64,000 nucleotides of DNA from Pseudodesulfovibrio sediminis (GTDB lineage Bacteria > Desulfobacterota > Desulfovibrionia > Desulfovibrionales > Desulfovibrionaceae): the NCBI RefSeq assembly GCF_020886695.1, contig NZ_AP024485.1, positions 1,497,001 through 1,561,000 on the forward strand, given 5' to 3'. Below the pieces are notes generated by a model. That model was given only the letters and a program-made list of their open reading frames with translations. It did not search any database and had not been told where the DNA came from. This document shows, piece by piece, positions 8,898 to 17,804 of this stretch. Each line of letters opens with the position of its first letter. Position 1 is the stretch's first letter. Made by a program: the position numbers and the translations under genes.

Positions 8898-9746
8898 CTA
8901 TCGATTGCGGGCAGCCATGATCTTCTTAAAATCAACCGGTTCTACAGAATCATACAAACAGTCCATATCATCAAAATAGAAATGATCTCCCCCCACTGCC
9001 TTTCTGTAAACATACACAGGCGGAGTTGTCTTACTTTTACTACAGCCAAACGGACAAACCCATAGCTCTGTGTCATCAAACAAGTAAGCCGAATACCCTA
9101 GGCCATGATTCAAAGTATAGACTTTAAATCTCTCCCGGCTTTCTTCCTCGATTCCGAGATAGATTTTCTCACACAAAATACCATCTATACATGTGGTTAT
9201 TCTTTGAGCCACTTGCTCTCTATCATAGCCCTCGAATTTTTCACCACAAGCATCTACAAATTTACTATCTGGATTGATTACAATGAGATCAAGCGACATA
9301 TTCGCATTAATCATTTTGATTATTTTTTCGTAATTCACCTTAAAAAAATCATGATTATGTATGCATAAAATTGTGCATTTCTTTGCGATTTCCATCCTAT
9401 CAACTATAGCATTCTGACTCCAATAGGAAATTATCTCAGCAAGACCTGCATGAACAATCGAATCATGCTTTTCCTTGATTCTAAAAATCTTAAATATTGC
9501 TGACTCCAAAGTCTGCATGAATTGTTTTTTTAAGAACAGCTCATTAACGAACCCATAAGCAGAACTAAATATCAAGATAGAGGCAAACCCTGACAGAATG
9601 ACCGACACGGTTCCTTTGAAATAACAATGACCGAGGAGCAATAGCAGCACTCCAACAAACAATAAGACTAATGCAGAAACCACAATCGTACTGTCATGGG
9701 TGAAATCCAATTTATATACTGACTTTTTTCTCTCACTATCAGCCAT
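8898..9746 (-). CDS. Two-TM membrane protein with PLD-like soluble domain, function unknown
   Basis: A 282-residue protein with a strong ribosome site (GGAGGGATTAA). Two hydrophobic segments near the N-terminus (about 18-40 and 47-65) are followed by a cytosolic domain of about 200 residues. The pattern VNYEKIIKMINANMSLDLIV and INPDSKFVDACG resembles phospholipase-D-like nucleotide-sensing or signalling domains, but no HKD motif is seen, so enzymatic activity is doubtful. Base composition is clearly AT-richer than the core genes, which fits recent transfer. It sits upstream of dndC on the same strand with a 263-bp gap. A defence-associated membrane protein is one guess only. Confidence 0.6.
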   Translation of the reverse strand: MADSERKKSVYKLDFTHDSTIVVSALVLLFVGVLLLLLGHCYFKGTVSVILSGFASILIFSSAYGFVNELFLKKQFMQTLESAIFKIFRIKEKHDSIVHAGLAEIISYWSQNAIVDRMEIAKKCTILCIHNHDFFKVNYEKIIKMINANMSLDLIVINPDSKFVDACGEKFEGYDREQVAQRITTCIDGILCEKIYLGIEEESRERFKVYTLNHGLGYSAYLFDDTELWVCPFGCSKSKTTPPVYVYRKAVGGDHFYFDDMDCLYDSVEPVDFKKIMAARNR

Positions 9747-10185
9747 TTAATCCCTCCTCTCGTTAATATACTTCAACTAGCAAAATGTATTTCAAATACG
9801 TAACCTAACCTGGTTATCAATAGAAACAATAAACTATATCTAAATCACTCAAGCATTGACAACGTTAATTAAGAAGCACATATTTTATAAAGCATACTTC
9901 AACAAGCTTACCATATAAGCCCAATAATACTTTGGGAGGAAAGGAAGGATGGTGGAGCTAGGGCAAAAGGCGGCGATCCAACGATCCTAGCAGAAGTGAT
10001 GCGAGCGGTTAGATGCCCAGTTCTTTTACATCTACCGAGAGAATCTACATGGATTCTATTACCCGCACTGAGCCTCCAGCGAAACCGACTGGACAAAGAG
10101 AAGAAGCGGAGCCAAGGCTATGAGAGCTCGGCAGAGAAGGCCTGGCTAGAAGATGGTAGCAAGATCTCAAGAAGGAGATGCAGAA
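9747..10185. other. Island stretch without a convincing gene
   Basis: The left half (9747-9930) is very AT-rich and probably carries the promoter of the gene ending at 8898. Open frames of 62-68 codons exist at 9908-10202 on both strands, but none has a ribosome site or a recognisable product. A ten-base copy of the tRNA-Ala 3' end lies at 9951-9960 and is too short to call an attachment site. Confidence 0.4.
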
Positions 10186-10323
10186 ATGCAAATCCCAATT
10201 GACTTGATCTATGCTATTTCAGCTTTGATCACCGCAGTCTCAGGCCTCTTGGGAAGCGTTTCACTCATACTCAAAGAGTACCGACTCTTGAGACGTGAGA
10301 CGAAGCCCAAGCAATCAGAATAA
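10186..10323 (+). CDS. Small single-pass membrane protein (45 aa)
   Basis: ATG 10186 follows an AAGGAG ribosome site at ideal distance. The 45-residue product starts MQIPIDLIYAIS, has one hydrophobic segment (about residues 5-28) and a basic tail (KEYRLLRRETKPKQ). A strong terminator begins nine bases after the stop, so a complete small transcription unit is present. Size and layout recall holin-like, toxin-like or small regulatory membrane peptides of mobile elements; none can be chosen from sequence alone. Confidence 0.65.
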   Translation: MQIPIDLIYAISALITAVSGLLGSVSLILKEYRLLRRETKPKQSE

Positions 10324-10331
10324 CTTGTACC

Positions 10332-10368
10332 AAGGAAGCATCTTCACAGAGGATGCTTCCTTCTTTTT
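10332..10368 (+). terminator. Strong intrinsic terminator
   Basis: An 11-bp perfect stem (10332-10342 with 10352-10362) around a nine-base loop is followed by CTTTTTT. It ends the small membrane-protein unit at 10186. Confidence 0.88.
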
Positions 10369-10401
10369 TGGTTTGTATATTCTTTTGTATATTCCACAAA
10401 A

Positions 10402-10433
10402 AAAGGCTTAGAAGGAAAACCTTCTAAGCCTTT
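10402..10433 (-). terminator. Intrinsic terminator of tRNA-Ala
   Basis: A 14-bp perfect stem (10402-10415 with 10420-10433) with an AAAA loop. On the minus strand it is followed by a T-run, eight bases beyond the 3' end of tRNA-Ala. Two 11-bp copies of TTTGTATATTC lie just beyond it at 10372 and 10384. Confidence 0.85.
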
Positions 10434-10441
10434 ATAATCAT

Positions 10442-10517
<76 letters not shown>

Positions 10518-10659
10518 ACGTAGTTGGGTGGTGCGTAATTATCCAAGCGCGAGACTGTTGTCAACTGAAAATATGTAGAGAGCCGATGGACTTGCGCATT
10601 GATTGATGGGCGGTCTTGCAGTAAAGAATGGGGACTGCTGAAAATATCAAGGATGTTTA

Positions 10660-11658
10660 ATGGCCCAAGTTCTGAAACGGATTCTGATCAAGCTCCTCTG
10701 GGTGGGCGTGGTGTTTCTTGGCATCACGGTCATCAGTTTCTGGGTCATTCATCTGGCCCCCGGTTCCCCGACCGACCTCCAGACCACATTGAATCCCGAA
10801 GTCGGGCAAGAGGCCCGCGCTCAGCTCGAAGAACTCTACGGGCTGGACCAGCCGCTCCACACCCAATACATCAACTGGCTGCAACGACTCGTCAAACTCG
10901 ACTTCGGCCAATCCATGTCCGGCGACCACCGCCCGGTCTGGGACAAGATCAAGGAGCGGCTGCCGCTGACATTCGGCATGAACGTGGCCTCCATGGTCCT
11001 GACCCTGCTCATAGCCGTGCCCATTGGCGTGGCCGCAGCCTGGTGGCGTGGTGGCACATTCGACAAGCTCTCCACTGTCGTCGTGTTCATCGGCTTTGCC
11101 ATGCCCGGTTTCTGGCTGGCACTGCTGCTCATGCTCTGGCTCGGCATTGCCTGGCCTATCCTGCCCATATCCGGCCTGACCTCCATGGGGTATGACGCCA
11201 TGAGCGGACCGGAAAAGGCATGGGACCTCATCAGACATCTCATTCTGCCGGTGTTCATTTACACATCAGGCTCCTGGGCAGGCATGTCCCGATTCATGCG
11301 CTCGTCCATGCTGGAGGTCTTGCGGCAGGATTTCATCATGACCGCCCGGGCCAAGGGATTGTCCAGCCGTGTGGTGCTGTTCAAGCACGCCCTGCGTAAC
11401 GCGCTCATGCCGGTTATCACCATCCTTGGCCTGTCCGTGCCGACCCTCATCGGCGGCTCGGTGATCATCGAATCCATATTCGCCCTACCCGGCCTGGGGC
11501 AACTTTTCTATCAGGCGGTCATGTCCCGCGACTACCCGCTCATCATGGGCTCACTGGTCCTTGGCGCGATACTGACACTTATCGGCAACCTGCTGGCCGA
11601 CGTCGGCTACGGGCTGGCTGATCCACGCATCCGAGTGGGACAGGGGAGGAACCGATGA
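10660..11658 (+). CDS. ABC transporter permease, dipeptide/oligopeptide type (DppB/OppB)
   Basis: A 332-residue inner-membrane permease with six predicted helices and the BPD_transp_1 EAA loop (TARAKGLSSRVVLFKHAL), which docks the ATPase. The N-terminus VISFWVIHLAPGSP is typical of DppB/OppB/NikB proteins. AAGGATG precedes ATG 10660. It overlaps the next permease by four bases. No solute-binding protein or ATPase lies beside it, which is unusual because these operons normally carry both; the neighbouring island at tRNA-Ala may have displaced them. The substrate could be peptide, nickel or a sugar acid. Confidence 0.9.
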   Translation: MAQVLKRILIKLLWVGVVFLGITVISFWVIHLAPGSPTDLQTTLNPEVGQEARAQLEELYGLDQPLHTQYINWLQRLVKLDFGQSMSGDHRPVWDKIKERLPLTFGMNVASMVLTLLIAVPIGVAAAWWRGGTFDKLSTVVVFIGFAMPGFWLALLLMLWLGIAWPILPISGLTSMGYDAMSGPEKAWDLIRHLILPVFIYTSGSWAGMSRFMRSSMLEVLRQDFIMTARAKGLSSRVVLFKHALRNALMPVITILGLSVPTLIGGSVIIESIFALPGLGQLFYQAVMSRDYPLIMGSLVLGAILTLIGNLLADVGYGLADPRIRVGQGRNR

Positions 11659-12497
11659 AAGCCAGGCCCCTGAAACGCATCTCTCCATGGTCGCGCCATG
11701 CCCTGCTCATTGTCGGCACACTCATTGTAGGCATCATGTCGCTGGCTGCTGTTTTTGCGCCGCTGATTGCGCCCTTTGATCCCAACTTCATCAACGTGGA
11801 CACCCTGCTCCTGCCACCGTCTCTCGATCACCTCATGGGCACGGATGCCCTTGGCCGGGATGTCTTCTCGCGCATTCTTTACGGTGGTCGCGTATCGCTC
11901 TGGGTCGGCTTTGTGGCGGTGGGCATCGCCACCTCCATAGGACTGGTCCTCGGCCTGATCTCCGGCTACTTTGGCCGCGTTGTCGATGAAGTGATCATGC
12001 GGTTCGTGGATATCATGCTCTGTTTCCCCTCGTTTTTCCTGATTCTGGCGGTAATCGCCTTTCTGGAACCCAGCCTGACCAACATCATGATCGTCATCGG
12101 CCTGACCGGCTGGATGGGCGTCGCACGTCTGGTGCGCGCAGAAACCCTGACCATCCGGGAACGGGACTATGTCATGGCTGCCCGGGCAGCAGGAGCCGGA
12201 TCGGCCCGCATCATTTTCCGCCACATCATGCCCAACGCCATCAGCCCGGTACTCGTCTCCGCCACCCTCGGTGTGGCCGGCGCCATCCTCACGGAATCCT
12301 CCCTCTCCTTTCTTGGCCTTGGCGTACAACCGCCCGACGCCTCCTGGGGCAACATCCTCATGGAAGGCAAGGAAGTCCTTGGAATCGCATGGTGGCTGTC
12401 GGTCTTCCCCGGTCTGGCCATCCTGTTCACCGTGCTGGGCTACAACCTGCTGGGTGAGGCGCTCAGGGACCTGCTCGACCCGAGGCTGAAGCAATGA
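11655..12497 (+). CDS. ABC transporter permease, dipeptide/oligopeptide type (DppC/OppC)
   Basis: A 280-residue partner permease with the OppC-type N-terminal helix, then the LGTDxxGRDVFSR-like segment (MGTDALGRDVFSRILYGG) and the EAA loop (MAARAAGAGSARIIFRHIM). It overlaps both the preceding permease and the following acetyltransferase by four bases, so translation is coupled. It forms the heterodimeric pore with the DppB-like protein; the ATPase subunits must be encoded elsewhere. Confidence 0.92.
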   Translation: MKARPLKRISPWSRHALLIVGTLIVGIMSLAAVFAPLIAPFDPNFINVDTLLLPPSLDHLMGTDALGRDVFSRILYGGRVSLWVGFVAVGIATSIGLVLGLISGYFGRVVDEVIMRFVDIMLCFPSFFLILAVIAFLEPSLTNIMIVIGLTGWMGVARLVRAETLTIRERDYVMAARAAGAGSARIIFRHIMPNAISPVLVSATLGVAGAILTESSLSFLGLGVQPPDASWGNILMEGKEVLGIAWWLSVFPGLAILFTVLGYNLLGEALRDLLDPRLKQ

Positions 12498-12961
12498 TCG
12501 CCATACGGCCGGCAACCGCGGAAGACCAGCGCGTCATCCGGGACATCATTCTGCAATCCCTGCTGGCAAGTTATGCCCATTTCCTGCCCGCCTCATTCAT
12601 CGACAAGACCATCGAGAACGACCGCGCCGGAGAGATCGCCCGTAACGACGGCATACGTTTTGCCATCGCCGAACAGGAAGCCGTCCCTGCGGGCGTCATG
12701 CTGCTCAAGGAAAACTACGTCGACCATCTCTGGACTCACCCGAATTTCATGGGCCAGGGCGTGGGCAGCGCCCTGCTTGACCACGCCGCGCAGGTCGCTG
12801 CCAAAGCTGGACACGACCGCCTGACACTGGACTGCTTTGAAAAAAACGTGACTGCCCTCGCCTTTTACAGAGCCAGGGGATTCGCTCTCGAAAAGACCTA
12901 CGAGGCCAAAATACTCCCAGGCGAAAACGCCTGTTTTCTCGTCAAAGACCTCAGGGGCTGA
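12494..12961 (+). CDS. GNAT family N-acetyltransferase
   Basis: A 155-residue acetyltransferase. Acetyl-CoA-binding motif A is seen in VDHLWTHPNFMGQGVGSALL (about residues 76-95), followed by LTLDCFEKNVTALAFYRARGF, the usual motif B. It starts inside the end of the permease gene and may modify a compound taken up by that transporter; the substrate is unknown. Confidence 0.88.
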   Translation: MIAIRPATAEDQRVIRDIILQSLLASYAHFLPASFIDKTIENDRAGEIARNDGIRFAIAEQEAVPAGVMLLKENYVDHLWTHPNFMGQGVGSALLDHAAQVAAKAGHDRLTLDCFEKNVTALAFYRARGFALEKTYEAKILPGENACFLVKDLRG

Positions 12962-12965
12962 AGCC

Positions 12966-14180
12966 ATGATCAGACCGCTGGTTTACCCCCTCTTTTTCTT
13001 ACTTTTTGCCGCAGTTGCGGTTCCCCTTGCCAACGCTGGTCAGACCTTGCCCGACACAGTGGTCCTTTCGCCGCAGGTTCTGCACGCCACGAAACAACGC
13101 GTGCTTAAACGTGATCCGGCGGTGCGGCCAGCCTACGAACAATTCATGTGGGAAGCCGAGCAGGCGGTAAAGGCCCCGATCGAGTCGCCGACTTTCAAGG
13201 GAAAAACCGGACCGAGCAGAGACAACCATGATTACTGGTCCATCTCGCCCTATTGGTGGCCCGATCCCAAGAAACAAGATGGGCTGCCCTTCATCCGCAG
13301 GGATGGCCAACGGAACCCGGAGACGGCGTCCGACACCTATGACCGCACGCGCCTCAACCGCATGAGCAAAAACGCCCTCACGCTGGCTCTGGCCTATTAC
13401 CTCACCGGCAATGAAGTGTATGCGACCAGGGCGACCGCCCTCATCAAGGCGTGGTGTGTGGACCCGGCCACGAAGGCCAACCCGAATATGCGCTACGCGC
13501 AGGCCCGCCCCGGCATATCCGACGGCCAGCCAACGGGTATCATCGAAACGCGCGACCTTATCCTGGTAGTGGACGCGGTGCGACTGCTTGAGCATTCACG
13601 CGCATGGGGCAAGGCAGACACCCGCAAAGTTGAAACATGGTTCTCCCACTATACCGACTGGCTCATGCACAGTGAATTTGGCCGCAAGGAAGCCGGTTCT
13701 CCCAACAACCACGGGACATGGTTCGATGCGCAGGTCGCTGTTTTCGCCTATTTCACCGGCGACAAAAAGCTGGCCAACACCGTGGTCGGCACCACGCCCA
13801 CGCGCCGTATCGTGCGCCAGATCATGCCAGACGGGTCCATGCCGCTGGAACTGGAACGCACCCGATCGCGCCAGTATACCTTTTTCAATCTGGAAGCCTT
13901 CTTTGTTCTGGCCGCTGTCGGGGAACGCCTGGGCGTTGATCTCTGGAACTGGAAAGACCCGGTTGGCCCTTCCATCAGGCAGGCGCTGGACTTTGCGGCC
14001 TCCGGCATCGACCCGAGCCAGGAGTGGCCACACGGCCGGACCGGAGCGTTCAATCCCTATGTCCATGTTCCTCTTTTCCGGCGGGCCGCTGTGGTGTACA
14101 AGGACAAACGGTACATTGATTTTCTGAAGACACTGCCCGCTGATCGATTGACGCGGGACCGTTCCTTCCTCTTTTATTAG
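12966..14180 (+). CDS. Exported alginate-lyase-like polysaccharide lyase (PL5-type fold)
   Basis: A 404-residue protein with a signal peptide (LLFAAVAVPLANA). Sequence features of the alginate_lyase (PF05426) family are present: DYWSISPYWWPDP, an (alpha/alpha) toroid helix pattern (LNRMSKNALTLALAYYLTG), and the active-site segment SPNNHGTWFDAQVAVFAYF with Asn-His. Members cleave mannuronate-type polymers in the periplasm. It follows the acetyltransferase by four bases, suggesting the transporter-GNAT-lyase group handles an oligosaccharide. Alginate degradation is uncommon in sulfate reducers, so a self-polymer is equally possible. Confidence 0.85.
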   Translation: MIRPLVYPLFFLLFAAVAVPLANAGQTLPDTVVLSPQVLHATKQRVLKRDPAVRPAYEQFMWEAEQAVKAPIESPTFKGKTGPSRDNHDYWSISPYWWPDPKKQDGLPFIRRDGQRNPETASDTYDRTRLNRMSKNALTLALAYYLTGNEVYATRATALIKAWCVDPATKANPNMRYAQARPGISDGQPTGIIETRDLILVVDAVRLLEHSRAWGKADTRKVETWFSHYTDWLMHSEFGRKEAGSPNNHGTWFDAQVAVFAYFTGDKKLANTVVGTTPTRRIVRQIMPDGSMPLELERTRSRQYTFFNLEAFFVLAAVGERLGVDLWNWKDPVGPSIRQALDFAASGIDPSQEWPHGRTGAFNPYVHVPLFRRAAVVYKDKRYIDFLKTLPADRLTRDRSFLFY

Positions 14181-14190
14181 GCTGGTATGC

Positions 14191-15804
14191 ATGCTTGAAT
14201 TGTTGAGAATCCGAAACCTCGCACTGATCGAAGACGTTGAACTGGAGTTCGCTCCCGGTCTCAATGCGCTCACTGGCGAGACCGGCGCAGGTAAATCCTT
14301 CATCATGCGCGCCGTGGACTTTCTCATGGGAGAACGCATGGACAAGAAGCTGGTCCGTCCCGGTCGCGACAAGGCGACCGTGGAAGCCCTCTTTGTCCTG
14401 CCTGAAGGTGAAACCGTGATTAGGCGTGAGCTTTCTGCCGAGACCGGACGAAGCCGGGTCTACGTCAACGACACTCTCTCATCCCAGCCCACCATCCGGG
14501 ACATGAGCACCAGACTGATCATTCACACCTCCCAGCACGGACAACAGAAGCTGTTGTCCCCGGCCTTTCAGTCAGAGATTCTCGACTCCTTTGTTCCTGA
14601 CGCGTCACTGCTCGAAACCCGCAGGGAGCAGTTGGCCGTGCTCAACGATGTGCTGGAGCGCAAACGGAACCTCACAGAAAAATTCAAGGATATTGAAAAA
14701 CAGCGTGATTTTCTCGAATTCCAGAAAAAGGAAATCGAAGCCGTCAATCCCCAGCCCAACGAAGAGGACGAGCTGGAAGAGACCCGCAAAGTGATCAAGG
14801 ATCGGGAGCGGGCGGGCGAATGTCTGCAAAACGCCCTCGATATCCTGCACGGCGAGATCGGCATGCTGGACAATATGACCCTGCTCACCCGCGAGATGGA
14901 GATCATCGCCCGGCTCTTTCCCGGGTTCGAGGAGGACCGCGAAGCCATCGAAGAGTTGCGCATGCGGCTCCACGACCTCGACTCCAGACTCCGGCGCGGT
15001 CCCAACGAAGACAGAGACGAAGAGTCCATGTCCCTGGATGATATTGAGGCTCGGCTCTTCGAGCTGGCCAAGCTCAAACGAAAACTCCGGCGCGGTCTGG
15101 ACCAGATCGTGGAGATGAAGGCCGAGATAGATGAAAGCCTCTCCTTCCTCGACGCAGCTGCGCTGGACATGAAGAATCTCACCCGGGAAGAAGACGCGGC
15201 CGCCCAGGCCTTGCAGGCGACCCTCGCCACCCTGAATGCCGCCCGAAAAAAAGCGGCCAAGGAGCTGTCCATCCGCATTGTGGATGAATTGCTGGACCTC
15301 GGCTTCTCCGAACACATCAAGGTGCATTTCGAATTCGATGCACGCGAGTTGTATCCCGGCTGTGAAGATCAGCGGGGCCGACTCATGTGGGTGCCCAACC
15401 CGGGCCAGCCAGCCCAGCCGCTGGACAAGATCGCCTCCGGCGGTGAGCTCTCCAGATTCCTGCTCGCGCTGGTCACCATGCGCGGGAACAAAACCGAAAA
15501 TAAAGACGCGCTGCCGTCGCTCATATTTGATGAAGTCGACGCTGGAATTGGGGGCTTGACACTGAACTCGGTTGGGGACAAACTCCGCGCCCTTGCCGAC
15601 CGCCAGCAGATGTTGCTCATCACCCACTGGCCACAGCTCGCAGGCAAGGCAGACCGCCATTTTCTCATCATGAAGGAAGTCGTGGACGGAGAGACCTACA
15701 CCCGATGCGACCGTCTGGAATCAGGAGACATCAAGGCAGAACTCTCCCGCATGGCAGGCGGCGGCGAACAAGGCGAGGCCCTGGCCGAGAAGTTGGTGAG
15801 GTAA
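14191..15804 (+). CDS. recN: DNA repair protein RecN
   Basis: A 537-residue SMC-like ATPase for double-strand-break repair. Walker A is TGETGAGKSFIMRA near the N-terminus. A long coiled coil spans about residues 140-370 (the EKFKDIEKQRDFLEFQKK and LEELAKLKRKLR regions). The ABC signature ASGGELSRFLLAL, Walker B LIFDEVDAGIGG and the H-loop ITHWPQLA close the C-terminal half. The length fits the family. It begins ten bases after the lyase gene without an evident own promoter. Confidence 0.95.
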   Translation: MLELLRIRNLALIEDVELEFAPGLNALTGETGAGKSFIMRAVDFLMGERMDKKLVRPGRDKATVEALFVLPEGETVIRRELSAETGRSRVYVNDTLSSQPTIRDMSTRLIIHTSQHGQQKLLSPAFQSEILDSFVPDASLLETRREQLAVLNDVLERKRNLTEKFKDIEKQRDFLEFQKKEIEAVNPQPNEEDELEETRKVIKDRERAGECLQNALDILHGEIGMLDNMTLLTREMEIIARLFPGFEEDREAIEELRMRLHDLDSRLRRGPNEDRDEESMSLDDIEARLFELAKLKRKLRRGLDQIVEMKAEIDESLSFLDAAALDMKNLTREEDAAAQALQATLATLNAARKKAAKELSIRIVDELLDLGFSEHIKVHFEFDARELYPGCEDQRGRLMWVPNPGQPAQPLDKIASGGELSRFLLALVTMRGNKTENKDALPSLIFDEVDAGIGGLTLNSVGDKLRALADRQQMLLITHWPQLAGKADRHFLIMKEVVDGETYTRCDRLESGDIKAELSRMAGGGEQGEALAEKLVR

Positions 15805-15873
15805 TAAAGCTTCAACCCCACTCCCTCTCGCCCTCCTAAACTTTTAGTGGCGCGTTATGCGCGGGGAATAGCA

Positions 15874-16467
15874 ATGACCCTCTTCATCTCTCTGTACATA
15901 AAACTCTTTTTCCTGCTTACGCCCTTCTTTGTGCTCACGGTTTTCCTTTCGCTGACAGAAAATATCGATGTGCCAAAGCAACGGAAACTGGCCGTGCGCA
16001 CCACCATCGCCGTATTGGTAATCGCCCTGACCCTCTATTTTGCAGGCAACCCCATCTTCGCCACACTCGGCATCACCCTGGATGGTTTCCGTATTGGCGC
16101 AGGAGCGTTGCTCTTCCTGTCCGCGGTCTCCCTGCTGTCAGGCAAGAAACAACGGCCCGAGCTGGATGACGATGATGCGGATGTTGCCGTAGTACCGCTG
16201 GCCATCCCCATTACCGTGGGACCGGCATCTATCGGTACCTTGCTGATTCTTGGTGCGGAACTGGGCGGAGCCTCCCAGAAGATCATGGGAGCAGGCGCAC
16301 TGATCGCCGCCTGTCTTACCGTGGGGTTGCTGCTTTTCTCGGCTTCCGCCGTGCAGCGCTTCATCGGCCGCATGGGCCTGTCCGTACTGACCAAGATTAC
16401 CGGGCTGGTCCTCTCGGCCATGTCTGCCCAGATCGTGTTCACAGGGATACGGAATTTCCTCCACTAA
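15874..16467 (+). CDS. MarC family integral membrane protein
   Basis: A 197-residue protein with six predicted helices. The family hallmark PLAIPITVGPASIGTLLIL is present after the cytosolic loop. ATG 15874 is preferred to the longer frame at 15847 because GGGGAA lies seven bases upstream. MarC proteins are conserved inner-membrane proteins of unknown transport function. Confidence 0.9.
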   Translation: MTLFISLYIKLFFLLTPFFVLTVFLSLTENIDVPKQRKLAVRTTIAVLVIALTLYFAGNPIFATLGITLDGFRIGAGALLFLSAVSLLSGKKQRPELDDDDADVAVVPLAIPITVGPASIGTLLILGAELGGASQKIMGAGALIAACLTVGLLLFSASAVQRFIGRMGLSVLTKITGLVLSAMSAQIVFTGIRNFLH

Positions 16468-16576
16468 CGACCAGTCAGAGAGGCCACCGGTCTCGGCCAT
16501 CCTCATAATGATCAGGCAATAACAGACGTCTTTGCCCTTTACACGCCCCCGTGCCTGCCGTAAAAAAGTGGGCACT

Positions 16577-17335
16577 ATGAAACCCACCGAACACCCTTTC
16601 GAACAGACATATTCCATTCGATCATACGAACCTCGCACTGACGGTCGCGTGTCCATCGCCTCAATTTGCAACTACATGCAGGACATCGCTTCCGTGCATG
16701 CCGACTCCCTTGGTTTTGGCTATGAGGCACTGCAACAGAGCGGTCATTTCTGGATTCTGGCCCGTCTCCACGTCATGATGGACCGTCTGCCGGGATACAG
16801 CGAAAAGGCGACCCTCAAGACATGGCCCTCGGCCAACGAACGACTGGTGGCCATGCGCGACTTTCTCATCAATGATCAGGAAAAACGCATCGGTCATGCT
16901 ACTTCTTCCTGGGTTGCCATGAACCTGGAGACCCACCGCCCGGACCGCCCCGAAGAAGTACTCAATGGACGACATATACCGGAACGGGAACGGGCACTCA
17001 TCTTCCCCACCAAGGCAATCACCCGTCTCAAGGAAGCGAATCACACCACGGACCTGAAGGCGCGACGGGCAGACATAGACATCAACGGACACGTCAACAA
17101 CGTACGCTATGTGGAGTTCTGCATGGAAGCCGTTCCGCACTCCTGGACCCAGTCGAACCGCTGCATGGGCATCGATATCCAGTTCAGAACCGAGTCCTTT
17201 GCCGGAGACGAATACAGCGCAGGCTGCACCGAATCGGAGCAGGACAACGGCATGGACACCTTTCTCCACAGCCTGACCCGTGTCTCGGACAACAAGGAAA
17301 TCGTCCGCATGCGATCATGGTGGAAGCGGTCATGA
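16577..17335 (+). CDS. Acyl-ACP thioesterase (FatA/B-like double hotdog)
   Basis: A 252-residue protein with two hotdog domains. The N-terminal one starts SYEPRTDGRVSIASICNYMQ with the helix QDIASVHADSLGFG. The C-terminal one carries RRADIDINGHVNNVRYVEF, the Asn/His catalytic segment of acyl-ACP thioesterases. It would release free fatty acids from acyl-carrier protein. ATG 16577 was chosen because an upstream extension to 16532 has no ribosome site. The stop overlaps the next start by four bases. Confidence 0.9.
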   Translation: MKPTEHPFEQTYSIRSYEPRTDGRVSIASICNYMQDIASVHADSLGFGYEALQQSGHFWILARLHVMMDRLPGYSEKATLKTWPSANERLVAMRDFLINDQEKRIGHATSSWVAMNLETHRPDRPEEVLNGRHIPERERALIFPTKAITRLKEANHTTDLKARRADIDINGHVNNVRYVEFCMEAVPHSWTQSNRCMGIDIQFRTESFAGDEYSAGCTESEQDNGMDTFLHSLTRVSDNKEIVRMRSWWKRS

Positions 17336-17763
17336 CACATGATATCACCATCCGGCTCGACTGCGACGGCGTGGACTGGACCAAGGCTGCTGAAATCTTT
17401 GAGAGAGCGCCACTGGGCACGCGTGAGCCGAACCAATTGGCGCGGACCTTTGCCAACAGTGACCTTGTCTGCTTTGCCTGGGACGATGAAACGCTCGTGG
17501 GCCTGGGGCGCGCCCTGAGTGACGGCGAAAAGCAATCCGTTGTATACGACCTGTGTATCCTCCCGGAATATCAAGGACAAAAAATCGGATCGATCATGAT
17601 GGAAGTCATTCTTGAGACGCTCACGACACCCAACGTGGTCTTGTGGGCAGTGCCGGGCAAGGAACCGTTCTATGCCCGATTCGGTTTCAACCCCATGCGT
17701 ACAGCCATGGCCCTGTTTGAAAATCCGGATTCTTCGGCTGAAAAAGGATACATTGACATCTGA
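17332..17763 (+). CDS. GNAT family N-acetyltransferase
   Basis: A 143-residue protein. Motif A VVYDLCILPEYQGQKIGSIM and the C-terminal VPGKEPFYARFGFNPM are typical of single-domain GNATs. The ATG at 17332 overlaps the thioesterase stop and has GGAAGCGG upstream. It is co-transcribed with the thioesterase, but no functional link is evident. Confidence 0.87.
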   Translation: MTHDITIRLDCDGVDWTKAAEIFERAPLGTREPNQLARTFANSDLVCFAWDDETLVGLGRALSDGEKQSVVYDLCILPEYQGQKIGSIMMEVILETLTTPNVVLWAVPGKEPFYARFGFNPMRTAMALFENPDSSAEKGYIDI

Positions 17764-17804
17764 TCATTTGTTGCCACAACATACCGGTTTGTGTATAGTT
17801 CCTC

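Noticed and set aside
9951-9960. Ten-base copy of the tRNA-Ala 3' end as the left attachment site of the island
   Set aside because: Only ten bases match before divergence, far shorter than usual tRNA-end repeats, and it lies just 480 bases from the tRNA, which would leave most island genes outside the repeat.
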